Shown: one piece after another, positions 56,032 through 64,000 of the stretch
Numbering within the stretch: the first letter of the stretch is position 1
How the letters are laid out: each line of letters opens with the position of its first letter
NCBI RefSeq assembly: GCF_018449605.1
Contig: NZ_JAAVUW010000006.1
Span: 248,001 to 312,000 of the forward strand
Reading direction: 5' to 3'
Length of the DNA stretch: 64,000 nt
From: Luteibacter sp. dw_328
GTDB taxonomy: Bacteria > Pseudomonadota > Gammaproteobacteria > Xanthomonadales > Rhodanobacteraceae
Made by a program: the position numbers and the translations under genes
Notes under the pieces: model-generated
Database searches by the model: none
Told to the model about the DNA's origin: nothing
The model's input: only the letters and a program-made list of their open reading frames with translations

Positions 56032-56522
56032 GCGTTGAAACCGAGGTAATCCAGTTTGCCGATAGCCACGCCGTTATTGCGGAGGATGTCGTACGCGGTC
56101 GTCACGTGGAAAAAGAAATTGGGGATGGCGAAGGTCAGCAGGTACGACGCGGCGGTAAAGCTGTGTTCGGTGTCCTTGAACTTGCGCGTCAGGGGGCGCG
56201 TTTCGCCGGCCTCGATGACGGCACGGTCCACCGATTCGATCCAGGCCACCGTGCTGTCGATACGTTTGCGCAGATCGGCGAAGGTGGTCTCGTTGTCGTC
56301 GAAGGACGGCGGCTGCACCTCGCCGATACGGGCGATGGCGAACTTGGCCGTGTCGCTGGCGCGCTGCACCTGACCGGCAAGGGTCAGCATGTCCGGGGCG
56401 AGACGGGCGTCGATGAACCGGGCGCCATCAGGCTGGGCCTCGGCCTTGTCCAGCAGTTCGGCCAGCACGCGGAAACCACGGATGAAGACAGGTACTGACG
56501 CGTCGTAAGCGGAAATGGTCAT
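56028..56522 (-). CDS. DUF1993 family protein (copy 1)
   Basis: A 164-residue helical protein of the DUF1993 family, related in fold to DinB-like four-helix bundles. Landmarks are [52 protein letters not shown] and [20 protein letters not shown]. No catalytic residues are known. A paralogue lies 2 kb away at 58474-58980. Overlaps tag. Confidence 0.86.
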   Translation of the reverse strand: MTISAYDASVPVFIRGFRVLAELLDKAEAQPDGARFIDARLAPDMLTLAGQVQRASDTAKFAIARIGEVQPPSFDDNETTFADLRKRIDSTVAWIESVDRAVIEAGETRPLTRKFKDTEHSFTAASYLLTFAIPNFFFHVTTAYDILRNNGVAIGKLDYLGFNA

Positions 56523-56650
56523 GGCGGGCAGGGCCTCTGGGTTGGGCAATCCGCTTCGATCTGGGGGTGGCAAGGGCATCCGACAAGGCAGGCAGTCTTC
56601 GCCCAATCGGTCTACCATCGGCCGCCTTACCCATCGATCCGCGGGTCCCC

Positions 56651-57607
56651 ATGTCGCCAGTCCAAGCCACGACTTCCTCACCCGATGCCATTGTCTCGGT
56701 GCGCGGGTTATCCAAGTACTACAAGAGCGGCCTTCGGGCGCTCAACAAGGTGGACCTCGAGATCCGCCGTGGCGAGATCTTCGCCCTGCTCGGCCCTAAC
56801 GGTGCCGGTAAAACCACGCTCATCAGCATTATCTGCGGCATCGCCAATGGTAGCGAAGGCAGTGTGCATGTCGATGGCCACGACATCGTGCGCGACTACC
56901 GCGCGGCGCGTGGCCTGATCGGCCTGGTGCCGCAGGAGTTGTCCACCGACGCCTTCGAGACGGTCTGGGCCACCGTGAAGTTCAGTCGCGGCCTGTTCGG
57001 CAAGGCGCCGAACCCGGTGCATCTGGAACGCATCCTGCGCGACCTGTCGCTGTGGGAAAAGAAGGATTCGAAAATCATGGCGCTCTCCGGCGGCATGAAA
57101 CGACGCGTCCTGATCGCCAAGGCGCTCGCCCACGAACCGCGCGTGTTATTCCTCGACGAACCGACGGCGGGTGTCGATGTGGAACTGCGTCACGACATGT
57201 GGGAGATGGTTCGTCGCCTGCGCGAGTCGGGCGTCACCATCATCCTCACGACGCACTACATCGAAGAAGCCGAGCAGATGGCCGACCGCATCGGTGTCAT
57301 CAATCGCGGCGAGATCGTGCTGGTGGAAGAGAAGCACACGCTGATGCAGAAGCTGGGCAAGAAGCAGCTCACGCTGTCCTTGCAGAGCCCGCTCGAATCC
57401 GTACCGGAAGGCCTGCGCGAATGGCCGCTGGAACTGTCAGGCGACGGCCAGTGCCTCACCTATACCTTCGATACGCAGGGCAACGACACCGGTATCGCGA
57501 TGCTGTTGCGCAAGCTGGGCGAGCTTGGTATCGACTTCAAGGACCTGCACTCGAGCGAGAGTTCGCTTGAGGATATTTTCGTTAGCCTGGTGAGGGGCGG
57601 CGTATGA
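56651..57607 (+). CDS. ABC-2 type transporter, ATP-binding protein
   Basis: A 318-residue ATPase. Walker A is [14 protein letters not shown], the signature motif is [16 protein letters not shown], Walker B is [12 protein letters not shown] and the switch His is in [11 protein letters not shown]. The C-terminal extension ([16 protein letters not shown] to the end) is the YadG-type tail. It works with the downstream permease, with which it overlaps by ATGA. The pair resembles E. coli YadGH, whose substrate is unknown. Confidence 0.92.
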   Translation: MSPVQATTSSPDAIVSVRGLSKYYKSGLRALNKVDLEIRRGEIFALLGPNGAGKTTLISIICGIANGSEGSVHVDGHDIVRDYRAARGLIGLVPQELSTDAFETVWATVKFSRGLFGKAPNPVHLERILRDLSLWEKKDSKIMALSGGMKRRVLIAKALAHEPRVLFLDEPTAGVDVELRHDMWEMVRRLRESGVTIILTTHYIEEAEQMADRIGVINRGEIVLVEEKHTLMQKLGKKQLTLSLQSPLESVPEGLREWPLELSGDGQCLTYTFDTQGNDTGIAMLLRKLGELGIDFKDLHSSESSLEDIFVSLVRGGV

Positions 57608-58365
57608 ACATCCATGCGATCCGTGCCATCTATCGCTTCGAAATGGCTCGCACCTTCCGCACGCTGATGCAAAGCATCGCGTCGCCCGTGCTGTCGACGT
57701 CGCTGTACTTCGTGGTCTTCGGCGCGGCGATCGGTTCGCGCATGGGCGCAATCGGCGGGGTCAGCTATGGCGCCTTCATCATTCCCGGCCTGATCATGCT
57801 GTCGTTGCTCAACGAGAGCATTTCCAACGCATCGTTCGGCATCTACATGCCGAAGTGGGCCGGTACGATCTACGAGCTGTTGTCGGCGCCCGTGTCGTAT
57901 GTGGAAGTGGTGATCGGTTACGTGGGTGCGGCGGCGACCAAGTCGGTGATCCTCGGCCTGCTTATCCTGCTGACGGCGCGTTTCTTCGTCGCCTACGAAA
58001 TCCAGCACCCGTTCTGGATGCTCGCCTTCCTGATCCTTACCGCGGTGACCTTCAGCCTGTTCGGTTTCATCATCGGCCTCTGGGCGGACGACTTCCAGAA
58101 ACTGCAGGTGGTGCCGTTGATGGTGATCACGCCGCTCACCTTCCTCGGTGGCAGCTTCTATTCGATCAACATGCTGCCGCCCGTGTGGCAGAAGATCACG
58201 CTGTTCAACCCGGTGGTGTACCTGGTCAACGGCTTCCGATGGAGCTTCTACGGACAGGCCGACGTGAACGTGCTGGTGAGCGCCGGTGCGACGGTAGGCT
58301 TCCTGCTGGTCTGCCTCGGCGTGGTCTGGTGGATCTTCCGCACCGGCTGGAAGCTGAAGGCATAA
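57604..58365 (+). CDS. ABC-2 type transporter, permease (YadH-like)
   Basis: A 253-residue permease with six hydrophobic segments. Family landmarks are [38 protein letters not shown], the [18 protein letters not shown] segment and [20 protein letters not shown] (conserved ABC-2 GGxFY motif), followed by [13 protein letters not shown]. The partner ATPase is directly upstream. A REPIN follows after eight bases. Confidence 0.92.
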   Translation: MNIHAIRAIYRFEMARTFRTLMQSIASPVLSTSLYFVVFGAAIGSRMGAIGGVSYGAFIIPGLIMLSLLNESISNASFGIYMPKWAGTIYELLSAPVSYVEVVIGYVGAAATKSVILGLLILLTARFFVAYEIQHPFWMLAFLILTAVTFSLFGFIIGLWADDFQKLQVVPLMVITPLTFLGGSFYSINMLPPVWQKITLFNPVVYLVNGFRWSFYGQADVNVLVSAGATVGFLLVCLGVVWWIFRTGWKLKA

Positions 58366-58372
58366 ACAAAAT

Positions 58373-58453
58373 GTAGGAGCCGATTCATCGGCGATCCCGC
58401 GGTTGCGGGGAAGGGTGCCGCTAGCACCCAATCGCCGATGAATCGGCTCCTAC
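58373..58453. repeat. REPIN: two REP elements in inverted orientation
   Basis: 58373-58396 and 58431-58453 carry the GTAGGAGCCGATTCATCGG motif facing each other around a 34-base spacer. It separates the convergent ABC permease and DUF1993 genes. Confidence 0.88.
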
Positions 58454-58473
58454 AAGGAGCACGAGCGGACGCT

Positions 58474-58980
58474 TTACGGCTTGCCGATGAAGTCGCTCTT
58501 GCCCAGCACGACGCCGACGCCGCGCAGGATGGCGTACGCCGTGGTGCTGTGGAAGTACACGTTCGGCAGGACGAAGCCCAGCAGGTAATCCTGGCCGCGG
58601 AACGTCTGTTCGCCGCTACGCGACTTCAGAACCACCACGCGCTCTTCGCTGCCATCGATCTGCGCCGGGGTGTACGCCTGAAGCTGCGCGATCACCGTGG
58701 CGATGCGCGTCTGCAGTTCCTCGAAGGTGGTCTCGTTGTCTTCCATCTTCGGCGGCTCGACGCCGGCGAGGCGGGCGCCTGCACCCTTGGCCATGTCCGT
58801 GGCGATCTGCACCTGGCGGATCAGCGGGAACATGTCGGGGGTGATGCGCGTGTGCAGCAGCACGTCCGGTGCGATGTTGCGCTCGGCGGCGTGGGCAGCA
58901 CCCTTGCCGAGAATGGCGGAGAGGTTGTTCAGTGCGCGCACGAGGACGGGCACGCAGGTCTGGTACATGGAAATGGACAT
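58474..58980 (-). CDS. DUF1993 family protein (copy 2)
   Basis: A 168-residue paralogue of the protein at 56028-56522. Shared landmarks are MYQTCVPVLVRALNNLSAIL, RITPDMFPLIRQVQIATDMA, MEDNETTFEELQTRI and LLGFVLPNVYFHSTTAYAIL. Compared with copy 1 it has a longer loop before RITPDMF (HAAERNIAPDVLLHT). Function unknown. Confidence 0.86.
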   Translation of the reverse strand: MSISMYQTCVPVLVRALNNLSAILGKGAAHAAERNIAPDVLLHTRITPDMFPLIRQVQIATDMAKGAGARLAGVEPPKMEDNETTFEELQTRIATVIAQLQAYTPAQIDGSEERVVVLKSRSGEQTFRGQDYLLGFVLPNVYFHSTTAYAILRGVGVVLGKSDFIGKP

Positions 58981-59080
58981 GGAGGGACTCTTGTCGTGGG
59001 TAGCGGCCGGTTGGCCGCGGCGGCGTAGTTTGCGGGTTCGTTGGCGGCGCGTCGACGGGGTCTACGGGTACGATGTCGCC

Positions 59081-59692
59081 ATGAGTCCTCCCGAACCGAA
59101 TGAAGGCCCCCGCAGGTCCCTGCTCAGGCTGATCCGGCTGGGTCGGGCCCAGGCCGCGCTGGACCGCCTCGCCCGCGACATGCCCCTGCACCGTCGCGTG
59201 AGCCAGGGCCTGATGATGGCGGTGAAGGTGCTGGCGGCATCTCTGCTGGCGTACGCCATCGGCCACGCATTGCACACGGAGCAGGCCTTCTGGGCGGCGA
59301 TCACCGCGATTGCAGTGACCCAACCCAACTTCGGCGACACCCGTGGCGCCGCGCGTGACCGCTGCCTCGGCACCGCCATCGGTGCGGCCGCGGGCCTACT
59401 CGGCCTGTGGATCGGCGGCCCCGGCGAGATACTCTCCTATGCACTGGCCGTGGGTCTGGTGACGCTGGCCTGTTGGACCGCCGGCGCGGGTCCTGCGGCA
59501 CGCCTGGGCGGCATCACCGCGACCATCGTCCTGCTCGTGCCCAGCCAGGGGCCGTCGTGGGAAATCGCGTTCTATCGTGTCGGCGAAGTGGTGCTCGGAA
59601 CGCTATGCGCGATCGCCATCGGCTGGCTTGCCTCATTCATTGAAACGCGTGTCATGCGTGACCAGGAGAAAGCGCCCGATGCTCAGGCCTAA
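59081..59692 (+). CDS. FUSC-like membrane protein
   Basis: A 203-residue inner-membrane protein with the FUSC/aromatic-acid exporter pattern: RVSQGLMMAVKVLAASLLAYAI, WAAITAIAVTQPNFGDTRGAARDRCLGTAIGAAAGLL, then two further helices (LSYALAVGLVTLACWTAGA, GITATIVLLVP) and VGEVVLGTLCAIAIGWL. It keeps the conserved R-xGT-GA motif of helix 3-4. ATG 59081 is used. Overlaps the VIT gene by 14 bases. Confidence 0.82.
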   Translation: MSPPEPNEGPRRSLLRLIRLGRAQAALDRLARDMPLHRRVSQGLMMAVKVLAASLLAYAIGHALHTEQAFWAAITAIAVTQPNFGDTRGAARDRCLGTAIGAAAGLLGLWIGGPGEILSYALAVGLVTLACWTAGAGPAARLGGITATIVLLVPSQGPSWEIAFYRVGEVVLGTLCAIAIGWLASFIETRVMRDQEKAPDAQA

Positions 59693-60377
59693 ACACCGCG
59701 AACACCACCGGCTGGATCGCATCGGCTGGCTGCGCGCCGCGGTACTCGGCGCGAACGACGGCATCCTGTCGACGGCGAGCCTGCTCGTCGGCGTGGCGTC
59801 GGCGCAGGCGACGTCGGGCAGCGTGTTGCTCGCTGGCGTTGCCGGACTCGTTGCCGGCGCGATGTCGATGGCGGCGGGTGAATACGTCTCCGTGCGTTCG
59901 CAGGCAGACAGCGAACAAGCGGAGCTGGACTTGGAGTCGCGCGAACTGCTCGAGGATCCCACCGGCGAACACAAGGAGCTCACCGAGATTTACGTGCGAC
60001 GTGGCCTCGAACGGACGCTGGCTCACGAGGTGGCGGAACAACTGATGCGTCACAACGCCCTGGAAGCCCACGCGCGCGACGAACTCGGGCTTTCCGTTAC
60101 GACGGCGGCGAAGCCACTTCAGGCGGCAGCAGCCTCGGCGGTGAGTTTCGCGGCGGGCGCCATCCTGCCGATTCTTGCGGCGGTGTGGTCACCCAGGGAG
60201 CGACTGGCGCTGATCACCGTCGGCGTGTCGCTCCTCGCACTCGCGTTTCTCGGTGCGATCTCCGCGCGGCTTGGCGGCGCGAACCTGCCACGCAGCGTCG
60301 CGCGTATCGTCTTCTGGGGTGCGCTGGCGATGGCTTCATCGGCCGTTGTCGGCCGACTCTTCGACGCGGCGGTCTGA
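59679..60377 (+). CDS. VIT1/CCC1 family metal transporter
   Basis: A 232-residue membrane protein of the VIT family, which exports or sequesters iron and manganese. The first helix region LRAAVLGANDGILSTASLLVG and the AGEYVSVRSQADSE motif with metal-binding acidic residues are typical, as is the MSMAAGEY segment. The cytoplasmic metal-binding domain (ERTLAHEVAEQLMRHNALEAHARDELG) and three C-terminal helices complete the protein. Overlaps the FUSC gene; a GGAG-like site precedes ATG 59679. Confidence 0.9.
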   Translation: MLRPKHREHHRLDRIGWLRAAVLGANDGILSTASLLVGVASAQATSGSVLLAGVAGLVAGAMSMAAGEYVSVRSQADSEQAELDLESRELLEDPTGEHKELTEIYVRRGLERTLAHEVAEQLMRHNALEAHARDELGLSVTTAAKPLQAAAASAVSFAAGAILPILAAVWSPRERLALITVGVSLLALAFLGAISARLGGANLPRSVARIVFWGALAMASSAVVGRLFDAAV

Positions 60378-60383
60378 GCGGTC

Positions 60384-61748
60384 TTAACCCGAGACGCAGC
60401 GGTTGCGGCCACCGTTCTTCGCCGTGTACAGGGCGAGGTCGGCGCGATCGAACACGGTCTGCGGCGTGTCGCCCGGCTGGAACTGGGCCAGGCCGATGGA
60501 GGCAGTCACACGCACCGGCTGGCGGCTGGCGTGGAAAGCGAGGTGCTGGATCTTGCCGCGCAGGCGTTCGCAAACCTGCATGGATTCGGCCTCGTCCGCA
60601 CCATCGAACAGCACGATGAACTCCTCGCCACCGTAACGCGCGACGAAGTCGCAGGGACGCACGTGCTTGAGCAGCGCCTGGCCGATGATCCGCAGCACGG
60701 CATCGCCGGCGGTGTGGCCGTAGGTATCGTTGATGCTCTTGAAGTGATCGATGTCGATGGCCGCGATGCTTAGCGGACGCGTCGTGGTCTGCCAGCTTTC
60801 GAAAGCGGCCTCGATGCGCTTCTCGTAAGCGAGGCGGTTGGGCATGCCGATCATGGTGTCGGTCTGCGCCAGTTCGTGCTCGCGTTCCAACGAACGCTGC
60901 AAGGTGTTGCGTTCGGTTTCCAGTTGCTCGATACGCTGGCGCATGCGTTCGGCGCGGTCGCGGTACGCGGTGAGACGCGACCCTTCGCGGTCGCGGAACT
61001 CGCTGAAGCACTGCGCAATGGTTTCCAGACAGCTGTTCACCCGCTCGCGCAGGTCGTGCACGTCGTCGTATTCGAGCGCGGCCTCGCTGAGCAGGCGCAT
61101 CTCGTGGGCGACCGATGCATCCAGCGCCTGGCCATTGGCTTCGCCGGTGGACTGGTCGGCCAGTTCGCGCGACATGTACTGGCTGAGTTCGTCGAGCCGG
61201 CTGGTGACGTGGCGAAGCACGCCTTGCAGGGCATCGATCTCGCGCTGGAGGCCGAGGCGCTGTTCGTTGATGAGATCGGCAAGGCGATCGCCGCAGGTGG
61301 CGAGGGCGACCAGGTCGCCCGCATCGGCCACGTCGTGGCGCAGTTCGTTGGCACGGTCAGCCAGGCGTGGCAGCACGATGATGCGATCGACCAGGCGACT
61401 CAGCGCGGACTGCACCGACGAACCATGCTCCGTGCGCGTCGGGCGGGTGATCGCGATCGAACGTTCAGCGAGCGTGCCGCGCGGGCGGGCGCCCAGGTTG
61501 TTCATCGCCTCGGTCAGGCCGTTGACAAGGGGCTCGAGGGTCATCGCGTCCATCGGGCCCTGCAGGGCACCGGACAGACGTTCGATGTGGGGATCGACCT
61601 GGTCATGGGCGCCGTGCGCCGCGCGACCGAGACAACCGACGAGCTGGCGCAGCAGGGACTCGGCGGTCCGCCACTGTGCTTCTTCACGGCTCAACCGATC
61701 GACGGCCTCGTGATACTTGCTTTCCCAGACCTGGTTGTCCAAACGCAC
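60384..61748 (-). CDS. Diguanylate cyclase (GGDEF protein) with helical N-terminus
   Basis: A 454-residue cytosolic protein starting at GTG 61748. Residues about 1-280 are helical and coiled-coil-like (for example ETERNTLQRSLEREHELAQTD), without a transmembrane segment or sensor motif I can name. The C-terminal GGDEF domain is intact: active site GGEEF (about residue 370) in VARYGGEEFIVLF, with DIDHFKSINDTYGH upstream and the RxxD-free I-site region. It should make cyclic di-GMP. Convergent with the VIT gene at only six bases. Confidence 0.9.
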   Translation of the reverse strand: MRLDNQVWESKYHEAVDRLSREEAQWRTAESLLRQLVGCLGRAAHGAHDQVDPHIERLSGALQGPMDAMTLEPLVNGLTEAMNNLGARPRGTLAERSIAITRPTRTEHGSSVQSALSRLVDRIIVLPRLADRANELRHDVADAGDLVALATCGDRLADLINEQRLGLQREIDALQGVLRHVTSRLDELSQYMSRELADQSTGEANGQALDASVAHEMRLLSEAALEYDDVHDLRERVNSCLETIAQCFSEFRDREGSRLTAYRDRAERMRQRIEQLETERNTLQRSLEREHELAQTDTMIGMPNRLAYEKRIEAAFESWQTTTRPLSIAAIDIDHFKSINDTYGHTAGDAVLRIIGQALLKHVRPCDFVARYGGEEFIVLFDGADEAESMQVCERLRGKIQHLAFHASRQPVRVTASIGLAQFQPGDTPQTVFDRADLALYTAKNGGRNRCVSG

Positions 61749-61807
61749 GCCCCAACGGTCGCGTTAACTGCCGAATACGTGCGCCATACTACGAGAAATC
61801 ACGGGGG

Positions 61808-63043
61808 TTAGCTCGGCAATTCGGCGTTCGGCCCGGTGGTTCGCTCAACCGGTGCGGACCGAAAATCCTCGCGCTTGAGCCGGGGCGCCACGATGGGCAC
61901 CGTCAGCATGGTGCTCGCCACCGCCATGAGCAGCAGAGCGGTGAAGGTTTCGCTGGTGATGATGTGGCGGTCGAGCAGCACGTTGACGAAGATAATCATG
62001 ATCAATGCCTTCGTCTGCAGCAGCCACCCGACGGTCCATGCGTCGCCGCGCTTCCAGCCGAGCAGTTTTCCTGCCACACCCACCCCCGCGAGTTTGCCCA
62101 CCACGGAAGCCACCAGCAACAACGCCGCGGCGACGAACACCGCGGTGCCGCCGAACTGCCAGTTCGTGCGCAGGCCGGTGGAAAGAAAATAGACGGGCAT
62201 GACGACGAGTAATACGTTGTGCCGAAGCCCGTCGAGGCGTTCGAGGCTGAACCACTCGCGCTCCATGACGGCTCCGGCGAGGAACGCACCGACCATGAAA
62301 TGCAGGCCGCACCAGTCGGCGCCATAGCCACAGGCAGCGAGCCAGACGAGGCCGATGAAGTAGCGGTCCATCTCCGTCACGCGTGCCATGAGGCGACGGA
62401 AGAGCCACGCCGCCACGGCGAAGATGGCCAGGAAGGCGAGCTGGTGACCGACGCGCTGCCAGTCCAGCAGGATGATCGCGAGAACGGCCCAGATAGCGAG
62501 GTCGTCGAGGCTGGCATAGCGCAGTACGCGCTGGCCAAGCGGCTCGCGCAGGATGCCCATCTTCTCCATCAGTAGGATGAGAATGGGCAAAGCAGTCACC
62601 GCGCAGGCCATGCCGATGCCGAGGACAAATTGCCACGTGCTCGCCGACTCGCCCATCCAGCCTGCCCGCCACGCCAGCATGCCGATGGCGGCAAGGCAGC
62701 CGGTGAGCAGTGGCGCACCCAGGGCGAACGCGGCCGTCGTGCCGCATTCTCGGCGTTGCTTCCATACCTCGCGCAGATCCAGCTCGATACCGGCGATCCA
62801 GACGAAGATCATCACCGCCCACCAGGCGATGCCGTTGAGCGCCGCGATCACCGGCGGCGCGAACACGGTCGCGTAGTAGCCGGGAAAGATTTTTCCGAGC
62901 ACCCCAGGCCCGAGCAGAATGCCGGTGAGGATCTGCACCACCACCAGCGGTGCCCAGTAGTCGGTTCGAAACACGCGCCAGATCAGATACGGCACGCCAA
63001 GGATGATCGTCATCGCGATCAAGAACAGTTCCGTCGTGCTCAT
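61808..63043 (-). CDS. Monovalent cation:proton antiporter-2 (CPA2/KefB-like) protein
   Basis: A 411-residue, about 12-helix membrane protein read from ATG 63043 (GGGGAG before it). Family landmarks are LIWRVFRTDYWAPLVVVQIL, LLGPGVLGKIFPGYY, the WIAGIELDLREVW segment with the acidic pair of CPA2 antiporters, ALPILILLMEKMG and LHFMVGAFLAGAVMERE. A C-terminal regulatory domain is lacking. Substrate (K+ or Na+) cannot be read. Confidence 0.85.
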   Translation of the reverse strand: MSTTELFLIAMTIILGVPYLIWRVFRTDYWAPLVVVQILTGILLGPGVLGKIFPGYYATVFAPPVIAALNGIAWWAVMIFVWIAGIELDLREVWKQRRECGTTAAFALGAPLLTGCLAAIGMLAWRAGWMGESASTWQFVLGIGMACAVTALPILILLMEKMGILREPLGQRVLRYASLDDLAIWAVLAIILLDWQRVGHQLAFLAIFAVAAWLFRRLMARVTEMDRYFIGLVWLAACGYGADWCGLHFMVGAFLAGAVMEREWFSLERLDGLRHNVLLVVMPVYFLSTGLRTNWQFGGTAVFVAAALLLVASVVGKLAGVGVAGKLLGWKRGDAWTVGWLLQTKALIMIIFVNVLLDRHIITSETFTALLLMAVASTMLTVPIVAPRLKREDFRSAPVERTTGPNAELPS

Positions 63044-63130
63044 TCGCTCTCCCCAAGCCCCGGCAGAGCGTACAGGACCGCACACTCTTACGAACACCAC
63101 CCCAGCTCACCGGCGGCCGGCCGGGCACGC

Positions 63131-63147
63131 GCCGATTTATCGGCGAT
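63131..63147. repeat. Degenerate REP element at the end of the tetR-like gene
   Basis: GCCGATTTATCGGCGAT keeps the palindromic core of the REP family. The TetR stop codon (63137-63139) lies inside it. Confidence 0.55.
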
Positions 63148-63682
63148 GGCTGCTCGCCGCCTCGCTCAACGATAACCGCAACGCCCGCGCCATCGGCTCG
63201 ACGTCCCCCTCCACCACCGTCCACACCGTCGCCCCCTCCAGCCGCGCGATCGCATCCCCCGCCAGCTCGCGCGCACGCGCCTCACCCACCGACGGTGCCA
63301 GCAATGCCGCCAGCCTGTCGCGCTGTCCGGTGAAGAACCCACGCACCGCTTTCGCCGCGTCCGGGGTATCGGGTCCCGATGCGCCATAGGCCAGATGCAA
63401 GCCGACGCAGCGGGTCTCCGCCGACAAGCCACGGGCGATCCGTTCCAGCACCACGCCATAGGCGGCGAGAGGATCGGCTTCCGGCAGGTCAACGAACAGT
63501 TCGTCATTGGTCAGGGTGAGTACTTCGGGTACCAGGGCTTCCTTGGTCGGGAAGCGCGTGTACAGGCTGGCCTTCTTCAGGCCGACCTTCGTGGCGAGGT
63601 CCTGCATGGAAGCGCCGTCGTAGCCGTGATGTCGAAACAGCTCCCGTGCCTCGCGCACGATCGAACCCAGGCTTGCTTTCAT
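63137..63682 (-). CDS. TetR family transcriptional regulator
   Basis: A 181-residue repressor. The N-terminal helix-turn-helix reads [44 protein letters not shown], the TetR DNA-binding signature. The C-terminal ligand domain is helical ([21 protein letters not shown]). It is divergent from an alpha/beta hydrolase, and the palindrome between them is the expected operator, so it probably controls itself and the hydrolase. Confidence 0.9.
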   Translation of the reverse strand: MKASLGSIVREARELFRHHGYDGASMQDLATKVGLKKASLYTRFPTKEALVPEVLTLTNDELFVDLPEADPLAAYGVVLERIARGLSAETRCVGLHLAYGASGPDTPDAAKAVRGFFTGQRDRLAALLAPSVGEARARELAGDAIARLEGATVWTVVEGDVEPMARALRLSLSEAASSHRR

Positions 63683-63702
63683 CGAATCTTCCTCATAAAC
63701 TA

Positions 63703-63714
63703 CCGACCGGTCGG
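63703..63714. promoter_or_regulatory. Probable TetR operator
   Basis: CCGACCGGTCGG is a perfect 12-bp palindrome within TACCGACCGGTCGGAT, 21 bases upstream of the TetR start. The spacing to the divergent hydrolase start is 51 bases. Confidence 0.7.
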
Positions 63715-63765
63715 ATCTATTTTAACAGATCGGCCCTCGAAGTTCATTCCCCCCGGAGACCCGCC

Positions 63766-64000
63766 ATGAATGCTCCCGCTCCCGTCCTTCCGACCGTCCG
63801 CTACCGCAGCCAGGCCGTCGGCAACGTCGATGTCTTCTACCGGGAGGCCGGCCCGGCCGACGCTCCGGTGATCCTGCTCCTGCACGGGTTTCCGACCTCC
63901 GGCCACATGTTCCGCGACCTGATTCCGCTGCTGGCCGACCGCTACCGTGTGATCGCCCCTGACCTTCCGGGCTACGGCCAGACGAAGGCCCCGAAGCGGG
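63766..64000 (+). CDS. Alpha/beta hydrolase, N-terminal part
   Basis: The window ends after 78 codons. ATG 63766 has GGAG seven bases upstream. The visible part starts [18 protein letters not shown] and contains the oxyanion strand [17 protein letters not shown] and [13 protein letters not shown], typical of the epoxide hydrolase/haloalkane dehalogenase-like group. Nucleophile and His are beyond the edge. Probably controlled by the divergent TetR gene. Confidence 0.85.
   Translation, partial: MNAPAPVLPTVRYRSQAVGNVDVFYREAGPADAPVILLLHGFPTSGHMFRDLIPLLADRYRVIAPDLPGYGQTKAPKR

Overview
The window is a GC-rich, densely coded chromosomal segment of a gammaproteobacterium. Gene content and order point to the Xanthomonadales (Lysobacterales), most likely Rhodanobacteraceae (Luteibacter/Dyella-like). 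The markers are a short PutA without a ribbon-helix-helix domain, a DUF2244-coxB-coxA-coxC-SURF1-ctaA-ctaB cluster, two tandem DsbA-type proteins beside a cytochrome c4, and interspersed REP palindromes built on GTAGGAGCCGATTCATCGG. The genus is an inference; no rRNA or tRNA gene was seen. Most of the window is ordinary core genome.

Layout. 1-6.6 kb: end of a membrane protein, a nuclease/phosphatase-fold protein, two DsbA-like proteins, cytochrome c4, engB, free-methionine sulfoxide reductase, bioD. 6.6-14.6 kb: M3 peptidase, two unrecognised small proteins, a 2OG-Fe(II) oxygenase, putA. 14.7-23.7 kb: an aa3-type cytochrome oxidase cluster with heme A synthesis genes, interrupted by a decayed toxin/antitoxin pair and small membrane proteins. 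23.7-28 kb: hydrolase, hemH, a SYLF protein, tatABC. 28-39.6 kb: an accessory island on the minus strand holding a giant Tc-toxin A-like gene split by a frameshift, two small ORFs upstream of it and a secreted Cys-repeat protein downstream. 39.7-50.3 kb: ctp, envC, gltBD, an NRDE protein, an SDR. 50.3-64 kb: a degraded gene, ychJ-like, lipocalin, hutD, dinG, tag, two DUF1993 proteins around an ABC-2 exporter, FUSC, VIT, a diguanylate cyclase, a cation/proton antiporter, and a TetR regulator divergent from a hydrolase.

The most unusual part is the island between tatC and ctp. The Tc-A-like protein would be about 3,300 residues after joining its two frames. It keeps the TcA landmarks (N-terminal VRP1-like region, neuraminidase-like domain, channel region, TcB-binding domain). 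Beyond the normal TcA end it carries about 590 extra residues: a duplicated beta-rich module of about 260 residues separated by a Pro/Lys-rich linker. No TcB or TcC gene is present. The two small genes upstream appear to come from a segmental duplication that also copied the 3' end of ctp; a degraded ctp tail is still readable between them. Both small proteins have a weak acyl-carrier-like look.

Functional links: the cox cluster, SURF1, CtaA/CtaB, a CxxxC membrane-anchored protein and a 41-residue membrane protein together would build the terminal oxidase, but cox11/ctaG is not at this locus. DsbA-like proteins and cytochrome c4 serve the same envelope. TatABC is intact. gltBD has its own sigma70-type promoter and a leader of about 100 bases.
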